Origin: Isoetes taiwanensis | Lineage: Eukaryota; Streptophyta; Lycopodiopsida; Isoetales; Isoetaceae | Direction of reading: 5' to 3' | NCBI GenBank assembly: GCA_021234155.1 | Contig: JAJEKV010000056.1 | Coordinates: forward strand, 2,587,330 to 2,651,329 | DNA: 64,000 bases | Shown: in pieces, positions 56,344 through 64,000 of the stretch | Layout of the letters: each line of letters opens with the position of its first letter | How positions within the stretch are numbered: the first letter of the stretch is position 1 | Program-made: the position numbers and the translations under genes | The notes under the pieces: model-generated | Database searches by the model: none | What the model was told of the DNA's origin: nothing | Seen by the model: the letters and a program-made list of their open reading frames with translations, nothing else

Positions 56344-58089
56344 TTAGCGCGTCTTGGAGCAACTGGCAGGTGAGAGCATGTTAAAGGTTAAGATAGCAGG
56401 TCCTTTGTTTATTCTAGACAAACATCGTAGAGTACTCGTGACTGGGGTACTTTTTTGCTGCTTTGACACTTTTGGATTTTTTAGAGGAAGTTGCTCAGCA
56501 CGTTCCATGGAACTAGTGTCTGGAACAGATTTAAGGAAGCGCAATCCCTCTACCGGACTCCACTCTTTAGTTATAGTGTACTTCTTTCCCTGCAAAAGGC
56601 TCTCTCCATTCTTCAAGTAGAATTTGATGTGATGTTGAAACGTAATGTCATTTAGCTTGTTCACAGCTTGTTCTCTGTTTACACGTTGAGAGAAAATAAA
56701 TTCCTTGAAGTCGGCAGTCTCCTTTAGAAGCTCAACTACTGGCATGGGAGTGTAAGAGTCTTCAATGATACGAACCAAAGTGGGAAGACAAAAAGCTTTT
56801 TTTCTTCTAAGACGCACTGAAAACTTGCTGAACATCTGATCTATTTGATCGTGTGTATACCCTACTAGTAAGAATCCGAGCTTTATTTTTCTGAAAATCT
56901 CCAGCTCCACTAGCATGGCACAGTAAGCAAAGAGTGTTTGATTTTTGTTCTCCCTGGTAGTGTTGTCAAGTTGCAGGTAGAGCATTGGTGGTAAATGCTG
57001 TTGCTCACAAAGAACCTTGTTAAGAATTGTAATTGTGAGATTTGGATCACCATGCAAATTAGAATATGTTAAAAAGACTTTGCACTTTAGACTCCCATTG
57101 AAGACCATGGCCCCTACGAGGTGGACCTTGACAAAGCATTCTTCTGGCACATCTTTTGGAATGTTCAAGAAATGAGGTAGAGTCGTCTTTTTCTGATCCA
57201 TTCCATCAATCACAACGGACATGTACTCAAGTGGACGCTCAAGAGCTTTTTTCCTATGCTTAACAAGCTTCCTTCTCTCAGCTGCTTGTTGGTCACGGTG
57301 TTTAGCAAGCTTCTGTTGCACAATGTCTGTTGAAGGAAGCAGGTCAAAACAATTACATGATGCAAGTACGAGAATGAAGAACTTGAACTTATTTTTTTCA
57401 AGCTCTGTCCTTGCAGTTTCTTTTTTACTCTTTAGTTCTGCACACGTTGAGCACACAGACATTCTGTGTCTTCGAGGAATTTTTACAAGGCCAAATTCAG
57501 TTTTCCACAATCTAGTGAAATGTGAATAAGAGATATGCTGAGCCTGATTGCATGTCTCTTTGTATTCTTTGAAAACACCTTTTTTTGTGATATTATCTGT
57601 CAAGTGATATATATTGATGTTTGACATTTTTTCACACGTTTCTCTGAAGTATTTCTCCATCCATGCCACAGCAGCTAGGGCATGCATTGTTACAATTCTT
57701 CCAGGCCCACAGTGGTCATCAATGCTAGGGTTTTTGTCTAATCTTTTATGTATTCGAGACATTCTGGAGGAACCCAGGCGGTGCATGACCATGAAGCATT
57801 TTTGACACACTTCTTGCCGATTGATATAGTGCAAGAAGTTGTGCCTGTCTGGTCTTACATGATAAGCCAAGTAGGCATTCTGTTCTGAAATTGTCATAGA
57901 ACTGTAATGGTCTCTAATTGCACGAAGTTTAGCCATGTTGAATTTGCTAATGCATCCCAATGAACAGCATGTAGTTCTGAGAATTTTTCTTATTTTCTGC
58001 TCGTCCATCAGATTTCTTCTTCTTACGGAAGAACATGCTCTCAAGCTGAACTCTACTTTGAATTTCTTTGAAGATTGGTTAGAGAACAT
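56344..58089 (-). CDS. DUF7869-type RNase H-like protein, probable transposase, 581 aa
   Basis: An uninterrupted 581-codon frame from ATG at 58089. The N-terminal half has Cys pairs that look metal-binding (TTCCSLGC, CQKC, CSTCAEL) and basic helices. The central domain matches the DUF7869 pattern: VVIDGMDQKKT (first Asp), YLQLDNTTRENKNQ (second Asp) and LVGYTHDQIDQMFSKF (His/Asp block). These acidic positions are spaced as in RNase H-fold transposases and integrases. The C-terminus is basic and Ser/Thr-rich. DUF7869 proteins are multi-copy and patchy across eukaryotes, fitting a mobile-element origin; transposase activity is my inference. Upstream, in the same frame, a TGA at 58098-58096 separates it from a Pro-rich frame interrupted by a copia insertion. 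Confidence 0.75.
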   Translation of the reverse strand: MFSNQSSKKFKVEFSLRACSSVRRRNLMDEQKIRKILRTTCCSLGCISKFNMAKLRAIRDHYSSMTISEQNAYLAYHVRPDRHNFLHYINRQEVCQKCFMVMHRLGSSRMSRIHKRLDKNPSIDDHCGPGRIVTMHALAAVAWMEKYFRETCEKMSNINIYHLTDNITKKGVFKEYKETCNQAQHISYSHFTRLWKTEFGLVKIPRRHRMSVCSTCAELKSKKETARTELEKNKFKFFILVLASCNCFDLLPSTDIVQQKLAKHRDQQAAERRKLVKHRKKALERPLEYMSVVIDGMDQKKTTLPHFLNIPKDVPEECFVKVHLVGAMVFNGSLKCKVFLTYSNLHGDPNLTITILNKVLCEQQHLPPMLYLQLDNTTRENKNQTLFAYCAMLVELEIFRKIKLGFLLVGYTHDQIDQMFSKFSVRLRRKKAFCLPTLVRIIEDSYTPMPVVELLKETADFKEFIFSQRVNREQAVNKLNDITFQHHIKFYLKNGESLLQGKKYTITKEWSPVEGLRFLKSVPDTSSMERAEQLPLKNPKVSKQQKSTPVTSTLRCLSRINKGPAILTFNMLSPASCSKTR

Positions 58090-58095
58090 GTAATC

Positions 58096-58762
58096 TCATT
58101 GTTCCTTGTCAGGGTCTTCATCCTCTGATGAGAGTTCCACTCTAGGAGTGACCTCCTCTTCCCTTAGTGGTGTGTTCCTGGAGGAAAATAAATCATGTGA
58201 CACAGTACCCGGAAAAATCGGAGGGACAGTGTTAAATGTAGGTGATGGGCCGTAGGATGTTGTTGCTTGATTGTGTTGACTAGGTTCTCTTATTGCTGTT
58301 TGAAATTCTGCAAACCCATGTGTCACAACATTTGTGGGAGGAGGTGGGGACCCTACAACATTGTCTTCATTTGTGCACAAGTCATGGTGAGAAAAGTGAT
58401 GGAGAATTTCACATTCTTGTGGGCGTGTTGCAAACCTTGTACTTGTTCCTGTTAGAGGAGAAGCTACAAATAGTGGGGGCAGTCTTTTTCAAAACATCTG
58501 TTGTGCTGCAGCATCTGCAGCTTCTGGTGATGGTACAAAAGAAGGTGGTAGCCTATTGTGTACAGGTGGAGATGGAACGAAGGGAGGGGCAACCTACTCT
58601 TGAAAGGGCTCGGCGAGGGTTGGAAAGGTGGTGGCAGTCTACTATATGATGGACTTGGAGAATCGTCAAGGAGTAACAAGGATGTTGTAGAGGCATGAGA
58701 TGAGGAAGCCTGGGCACCAGGCAAAAACACATGCTCATCGGGCGTTTCCTCTGAAGTAGAGG
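58096..58762 (-). pseudogene. Proline/serine-rich upstream part of the DUF7869 gene
   Basis: The frame 58380-58096 (PPPTNVVTHGFAEFQT, ending VELSSEDEDPDKEQ) is in phase with the DUF7869 frame, one TGA before it. Further upstream, Pro/Ser-rich frames (LPPPFQPSPSPFKSRLPLP, EETPDEHVFLPGAQ) reach the copia insertion site. Across the copia element, at 62867 and beyond, similar coding-like sequence resumes (NRLPPPFVAG-type). The upstream part of the gene is therefore disrupted or is an intron-rich leader. Confidence 0.5.
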
Positions 58763-59095
58763 TGTAAGATTCTAGGATGCACCTCATCAACATCAGTAGA
58801 ACAATCCCTGCAATTACATACATCCCTGGGCGTAAATACCCTGCTGTGATTCCAACAGGCTAGCCCAATCCACCGGACTCTACTTGTCACAGCAGCAGCG
58901 CTTCTCACGAATCAACTCCCCTCCGACCCTGTCTTCGATCTGCTCCAATTAGTCCCTGTCTTTTCACAACTCCGCCTCCTGATCTCCAAAAAGGGCCTGT
59001 CTTTTTTTTTGTCGATGACCAGGCATGTGATCACATTGGTCACACGGATCTGTTTCCACGTGGATATATCATGTACAGGCTGTCATGTTCCTACA
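58763..59095 (-). repeat. Copia 3' LTR
   Basis: On the plus strand it reads TGTAAGATTCTAGG...TGTTCCTACA. Preceded on its outer side by AGAGG. Confidence 0.93.
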
Positions 59096-59108
59096 GCTCC
59101 CCCTCAGC
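59096..59108 (-). promoter_or_regulatory. Copia polypurine tract
   Basis: On the minus strand GCTGAGGGGGAGC abuts the 3' LTR. Confidence 0.85.
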
Positions 59109-59126
59109 CTGTACACTTAAGAATAC

Positions 59127-61179
59127 TTACCTGTACTCGAGAATACCTACTTGTGTCTTGGCAGACACAAGTTTTGGTTCTGTTAAGACCTTAGTAAGCA
59201 TATCTGCTTGTTGTGCCCTTGTGGAAATGTACAAAACATCAATTTCTCCTTTCTTTACTTCATCCCGAATAAAGTGATGATGAATTTCGATGTGCTTCGT
59301 CCTAGCATGGCATGTTGGATTTCTACTCATTGCTACTCCACTTTTGTTGTCACAATACAAGGGCGTGGCATAATTCGTACATGCATTACCAAGTTCTGCG
59401 AGCATTCTTCGCAACCAAATAATTTCAGATGCTGCCTGAGAAACTGCTACATACTCTGCCTCTGCACTCGATTTGGCCACACATTCTTGCTTTTTGCACC
59501 CCCACGATATAGCTGTGTCACCGAGCTTGCAAATGTATCCTGATGTGGACTTTCTATCATCCAGGTCACCTCCCCAATCCGCATCCGCAAATCCTATCAG
59601 TTCTAGCCTTTTGTTTTGAGCAAAACAAATCCCATGATTCAATGTACCTTTCAGATATCTCAGAACCCTTTTAGCAGCTATCCAATGTTCTTTTCCTGGA
59701 TCATTGTTGTATCGGCTGAGCAGGTTGACCGCATAGGCGATGTCTGGTCTTGTACTGTTTGCAATGTGTAATAATGTGCCTATTAATGCTCTGTACGGCT
59801 TAGTTTTCATCTCTTGCCTTTCAAAGTCATTCTTGGGACTCATTCTGCCGCTGATCCTCATACCTTGCACAAGAGGCATTTTTGAAGGATTGCAATCAAC
59901 CAATCTAAATCGTGTCAAGGCTTTCCTGATTTCTGCTCCTGAGTTAAATATAGCTCCCCCTTTTTCCTATTTCTTCTGACTTCCATACCCAATAATTTTT
60001 TGATGTCACCGAGATCCGACATTTGAAAACGCTTTTTCAGCACTGCCTTGCACCTTTCTAGGATGGTTTTGTCACTGCTAGCTATGACACAATCATCAAC
60101 ATAAAGTGCCAGGATCAAGCATTCATTTCCTTCTTTCCACATGTACAAATTACCTTCTGTTTTTAATTTCCTAAATCCAATAGAAATTAAAAACTTATTC
60201 ATACATACATACCATTGCCTAGACGCTTGGCGTAAGCCATAGACTGCCTTCTTTAGCCTGCATACCATGTTCTCTCCTTGCACATGTCCTTGAGGTTGCT
60301 CCATATAAATTTCTTCTTCAAGATCCCCATTTAAAAATGCCGTTTTTACGTCCATATGATGTATTTCCATATCATTCTGCACTGCTAATGCCATCAAGGC
60401 CCTTAAACTTGTTATTTTGACTATAGGTGAGAAAGTGTCCTTGTAATCTACACCTTCCTCCTGTGTATAACCTTTTGCCACCAAGCAGCCTTGTACCTTT
60501 CAATTGAGCCATCAGCATTACGTTTTATTTTAAAAAGCCATTTGCTGCCTACTACATTTTTGCCCTTTGGCCGAGGCACTAGCTCATAGGTTTTTGTATC
60601 CTGAAACAATTTCAGCTCATTTTGCATAGCTTCTATCCATTTAGAAGCATCTGGTCCCATCATGGCCTGTTCAACCGTTTTGGGTTCCACCACGCATGAT
60701 ACCACTCTTGGTTTGGGCACTCTTTTCGTTCTACCATAGAGGTCAGTATCAAAGGGAAGTTCTGACTTAAGGCGATCTACCTCTCTGCGGCGAGTGTATC
60801 CCCCTCTCACTTCGTCCATACTGCTCTGATCTCCCTCTTCATGTGTCTCCACACCTTCATGCGCACTTTCCGGTGCACTGTCAGCTTCTGTAGCTTCATG
60901 CACCTCCTCATGCTCTACTTCCGGTGTATGCAGTGCACTATCGGCCTTTATGACCTCATGCACTTCATCCGGCTCATCATCTGAATCATCATCTATGGTT
61001 ACGGCTGGCTGCTCCACAATGTTCTCTTCTTCGTTCCCTATATCCACCTCCAAATATTCTTCTGGTATCCATTCTGCTTCCTCTTGCTTTGTCAAGATTT
61101 TCCTATCTTTGTATAATATCTTCTCGTCAAACACTACATCCCTGCTAACATGCACTTTGCGACTTGCTGGGTCATACAA
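59127..61179 (-). pseudogene. Copia reverse transcriptase and RNase H (frameshifted)
   Basis: Starting at 61179 there is an acidic linker, then the RT N-terminus (MQNELKLFQDTKTYELVPRP, WLFKIKRNADGSI) to 60448. A frame change is followed by 60484-59915, with YTQEEGVDYKDTFSP, MDVKTAFLNGDLEEEIYM, QPQG and the catalytic LYVDDCVIA. Another frame change near 59915 leads to RNase H at 59918-59127: GFADADWGGDLDDRKSTSGY, SSAEAEYVAVSQAASEIIWL and a C-terminus ending near ADMLTK. All active-site residues are readable. The two shifts are single-base events. Confidence 0.93.
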
Positions 61180-61231
61180 TTACCCGTTCGATTCTTCATC
61201 ATACCCTACTAGAAAGGTGCAAATGCTCCGG

Positions 61232-62500
61232 TCATCTAGGCTTTCTTCTTTTTTCCTCTGGCACCAGCATATACGCCAAGCATCCAAAAACCCTCAGACG
61301 CTGCACAGATTGTTTGCGTCCTGTCCAAACTTCTTCAGGAACTGCTCCCTGTACTGCAGTAGTTGGCAACCTGTTTTGCACATAGCAAGCAGCCGCCACC
61401 GCTTCACCCCACAAGTAATTCGGCAGCCCAGCATGCTTTAACATGCACCTAGCCGCATCCATAATGGTGCGATTTTTGCGTTCGGCTACACCATTTTGCT
61501 GAGGAGTATAACCGCACGTGTACTGTCTTTTAATTCCATGCATTTGGCAAAATTTTGTAAATTCTCCTGATCTGTACTCACCTCCAAGATCAGATCTCAG
61601 GCATTTTACATGAGATGATGTCTCTCTTTCTACTTCTGCAATATAAAGCTTAAAAGCATCAAATACCTGATCCTTGGATCGTAGATAGTAGCACTTGGTG
61701 CGTCTACTGAAATCGTCAATAAATGTGGCAAAATAATATTTTGCACCAAGGCTCTGCACTTGCATTGGTCCACATACATCTGAATGTACCAAGGCCAGCA
61801 ACGCATCTGCACGTCTACCTTTATTTCTAAAAGGCAGCCTGCTTTGCTTCCCCAGCATACAAGATTCACACACGCCATGCTCTTCACTATCAAAGTTCAA
61901 TCCATCCAACAATCTATGTTTTTTGGCTATCTTAATGCTATTGTAATTCACATGTGTCAAGCGCAGATGCCAAGTATGTATATCATCCAGAGCAGAAGCA
62001 GAAACTTTATTAATAACATCTAGGTTCAATTCAAACAGATTTCCATTCCTTTGAGCATCAAATATCTTAACACCATCTTTAATAAACTTGCAGCGATTCT
62101 TATGGAAAAACAGATCATACCCAACGTCTACTAGATTGGCAACCGAAATCAAATTAAACAACATACCCGGTGCATAGCGAGCATCTGGAATACTGAGGAT
62201 GTTCTTTCCTCCACTTTTCAATTCCAAGTCTCCTCGTCCATGAATCTCTTGAATCGCTCCATTTCCCATCTGTACTATCCCATGTTTTGTGTCTGTTTGA
62301 ACACCTTTTAACAGGTTTGGCAAGCAAACCACGGAGACCTCAGCTCCAGAATCTATGGTAAAAACATTTGTCCTCACAACTCGTGTGTTGCAAGCACCAA
62401 CCACATGAGAGCTCTCAATGGAATTCCTCCAGCAATTTACTTGAAGTTTCCTTTTCATAATCCACTTCTTCATAGCTTCAGCATAGTCAAAGGCAGCATG
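61232..62500 (-). pseudogene. Copia protease and integrase (gag remnant at N-terminus)
   Basis: The frame retains perhaps 30 codons of gag, or of linker, before the protease active site IDSGAEVSVV near 62360. Then come the protease flap region (GNGAIQEIHGRGD), the integrase zinc module (HLRLTHVNYN, CESCMLGKQ) and the catalytic sites HSDVCGP, RSDLGGEY and VAERKNRT. RVFGCLAYMLVPEEKR closes the conserved region. A frameshift near 61180-61235 separates it from RT. The missing Gag means the element could move only with Gag supplied from elsewhere. Confidence 0.93.
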
Positions 62501-62518
62501 CCTGACCATGTGAAGCGT

Positions 62519-62531
62519 GGCTCTGATACCA
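62519..62531 (-). promoter_or_regulatory. Copia primer-binding site
   Basis: On the minus strand TGGTATCAGAGCC starts one base inside the 5' LTR border. Initiator tRNA-Met complement. Confidence 0.93.
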
Positions 62532-62532
62532 C

Positions 62533-62866
62533 TGTAAGATTTTAGGATGCACCTCATCAACATCAGTAGAACAATCCCTGCAATTACATACGTCCCTGGG
62601 CGTAAATACCCTGCTGTGATTCCAACAGGCTAGCCCAATCCACCGGACTCTACTTGTCACAGTAGCAGCGCTTCTCACGAATCAACTCCCCTCCGACCCT
62701 GTCTTCGATCTGCTCCAATTAGTCCCTTTCTTTTCACAACTCCGCCTCCTGATCTCCAAAAAGGGTCTGTCTTTTTTTTTTGTCGATGACCAGGCATGTG
62801 ATCACATTGGTCACACGGATCTGCTTCCACGTGGATATATCATGTACAAGCTGTCATGTTCCTACA
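62533..62866 (-). repeat. Copia 5' LTR
   Basis: Matches the 3' LTR with few differences. Followed on its outer side by AGAGG (62867-62871). Confidence 0.93.
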
Positions 62867-63455
62867 AGAGGAACTCCCTGCAACAAAAGGTGGTGGAAGT
62901 CTGTTCTGGATGCGATTAACCATCTTCAACAACTTCAACTAGTAGAGATACGGAAGCAACTTGTGCAAGTTTGCTATTCGAGAATACGAAGTGTCAAGCC
63001 ATGGAGAAGTCTGTTCCGGAATACATGTTAGCATACATTTTGAACCAAACGTATTCCGGTATACATAGAAATGGACATGTGTCTGAAGGAGACCTTTAAG
63101 AAGAGATTTTTTGGCGCTCAGTCGTGTATTCCGGCTTTGAAGCTCCAGCCGCTCCGATCTAGCGCCTTCGAATACTTCTGCAATACTTTATTCCGTTTTA
63201 CATAGCACGCAGCATGGAGAGGTGAGCGGTAAAAGTACAATGTACAGGCATATTTCAGAAATGTTGTTTAGGTAGAGGCCGAAGTGTATTCCGGAATACA
63301 CTTTGGCCTAGCGCTGAAGGCCAAAGTGTATGTTCGAAAAAGTTTTGCTACAAAAACATTAAATTTAGTGCATTTTTAAGCGCTTTAGCAGTAGAATTTA
63401 GACATTCTAGTTCACTTTGCTTTAACTAAAACAGTTAGTTACTGTGATGTTGCAG
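62867..63455. other. Region with repeated TATTCCGG palindromes
   Basis: Between the copia insertion and the right-edge exon. GTATTCCGGAATAC-like sites occur near 63013, 63051, 63125, 63190 (partial) and 63278-63296. The last is part of a 32-bp near-perfect palindrome, GGCC...TTCCGGAA...GGCC, with a third GGCCAAAGTGTAT copy after it. Such clustering suggests binding sites for a transposase or regulator. No gene is supported except the possible continuation of the DUF7869 leader at 62.87-63.06 kb. Confidence 0.55.
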
Positions 63456-63967
63456 ACAGGAACAAGGTGTCCCAAAACCCAAAACGGCTTTACAGTTACA
63501 TTGCCCACTATATAAATAAGCTGGCATTGTCAACCATCCTTAAGACAGTATCAAGCAGTAGAAGTGAAGCACTGGACTACAGTGCTTCTGAAGCAGAAGA
63601 AGAAGGTGGGGGTGAAAGTAGCAGCCAAACTGGGAGTAAGGAGGACGATGCAAATTCGGCTGAGTCTGAACCTGAAGCACCCCCACCACCACCACCAAAG
63701 AAGCAAAGACAGACTGTGGCTGCCAAGGAGCCCAAGAAAAGAAAGACGGCGGTACTTGCTATTGAAGATCCACCCCAGGAAACAGGGAAAAAAACAAAGG
63801 GGAAGGGCAAGGCCCCAGGGGTTGCAATTAAAGAAAAAAAGATAGACAAGACGGCAGAACGAATGGAAGAAATAAATAAAAATAAATATGTTCAAGGAGT
63901 GATTTATCTTCCTGTCACCTGCATGAAGCTGCCACCTAAGGACGAGACAGGAGAGAGACCACTCCAG
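63456..63967 (+). CDS. Partial exon of a charged nuclear-type protein
   Basis: The frame is open from 63395 to the window end. An acceptor-like GTGATGTTGCAG ends at 63455 and a strong donor CAG/GTGAGA occurs at 63967/63968, giving an exon of about 170 codons. The peptide begins near RNKVSQNPKRLYSYIAHYIN, then has an acidic Ser/Glu stretch, six prolines and a bipartite basic nuclear-signal-like stretch (KKQRQ, EPKKRKT). It ends with KYVQGVIYLPVTCMKLPP. There is no ATG before the Met in ERMEEINK. I do not recognise the family. It may be a second gene of the DUF7869 element, divergently arranged, or a host gene. Confidence 0.5.
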
Positions 63968-64000
63968 GTGAGAAAAATTTATGCGGATCACGTCAGAAAC

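Larger units (their letters stand above)
58763..62866 (-). mobile_element. Complete Ty1/copia element lacking gag
   Basis: Two 333/334-bp LTRs (58763-59095 and 62533-62866) differ at about seven bases and one T insertion. The 5-bp duplication AGAGG lies at both outer borders (58758-58762 and 62867-62871). On the minus strand the primer-binding site TGGTATCAGAGCC (62531-62519) follows the right LTR and the polypurine tract lies beside the left one. Only about 170 bp separate the primer site from the protease, so gag has been deleted. Pol has three frameshifts. It is inserted in the upstream part of the DUF7869 gene. Confidence 0.95.

Overview
This window looks like nuclear DNA from a land plant with a large, repeat-rich genome. 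I lean towards a fern, gymnosperm or lycophyte, but that is inference. The evidence is GT-AG introns, retrotransposon primer-binding sites matching plant initiator tRNA-Met, plant-type L1 LINEs, a PIF/Harbinger element, a chromovirus, and a signal peptide peptidase-like gene of the plant SPPL1 type. Nearly all of the 64 kb is transposable-element sequence at different stages of decay, much of it nested. I see no bacterial, plasmid, organellar, CRISPR, rRNA or tRNA features.

Layout. 1-6.4 kb: a decayed L1-type LINE (LINE-A, minus) inserted in a Ty1/copia fragment (6.4-7.5 kb, minus). 7.8-8.0 kb: a long hairpin built of 42-bp repeats. 8.7-15.6 kb: a delimitable PIF/Harbinger transposon (TAA target duplication, short terminal inverted repeats) with a spliced Myb/SANT-like ORF1 (plus) and a DDE transposase (minus). 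The transposase is split by LINE-B, which itself carries a 260-bp MITE. 16.8-17.2 kb: an EXORDIUM/PHI-1 gene relic. 17.3-18.6 kb: inverted and tandem repeats. 18.7-24.1 kb: a degenerate Ty3/gypsy element (plus). 24.4-26.1 kb: a complete young Gag-only LTR retrotransposon (TR-GAG type). 27.1-31.2 kb: LINE-C, same family as LINE-B, with a (TAA)n tail. 31.5-35.6 kb: an L1-type LINE-D.

35.6-50.7 kb is the most unusual part. Two related long LTRs bracket, in order: a histone H3-like open frame, an unknown ORF in several pieces, a chromovirus gag ending at a 35-A tract, an apparently intact three-exon SPPL1-like gene with its flanks, and then a chromovirus integrase and chromodomain. The protease-RT-RNase H block is missing and the host gene sits in its place.

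50.7-56.3 kb is mostly unassigned AT-rich sequence with a 93-nt hairpin and an 850-bp foldback element. 56.3-58.8 kb encodes a DUF7869-type RNase H-like protein on the minus strand, probably a transposase. Its upstream part is split by a complete Ty1/copia element (58.8-62.9 kb, minus, 5-bp target duplication) that has lost almost all of gag. 62.9-64 kb holds repeated palindromic motifs and the first exon-like part of a charged nuclear-type protein on the plus strand.

Intact coding candidates are few: the SPPL1-like gene, the TR-GAG gag, the DUF7869 frame, and perhaps the H3-like frame and the right-edge exon. All calls are by eye; no database search was possible.
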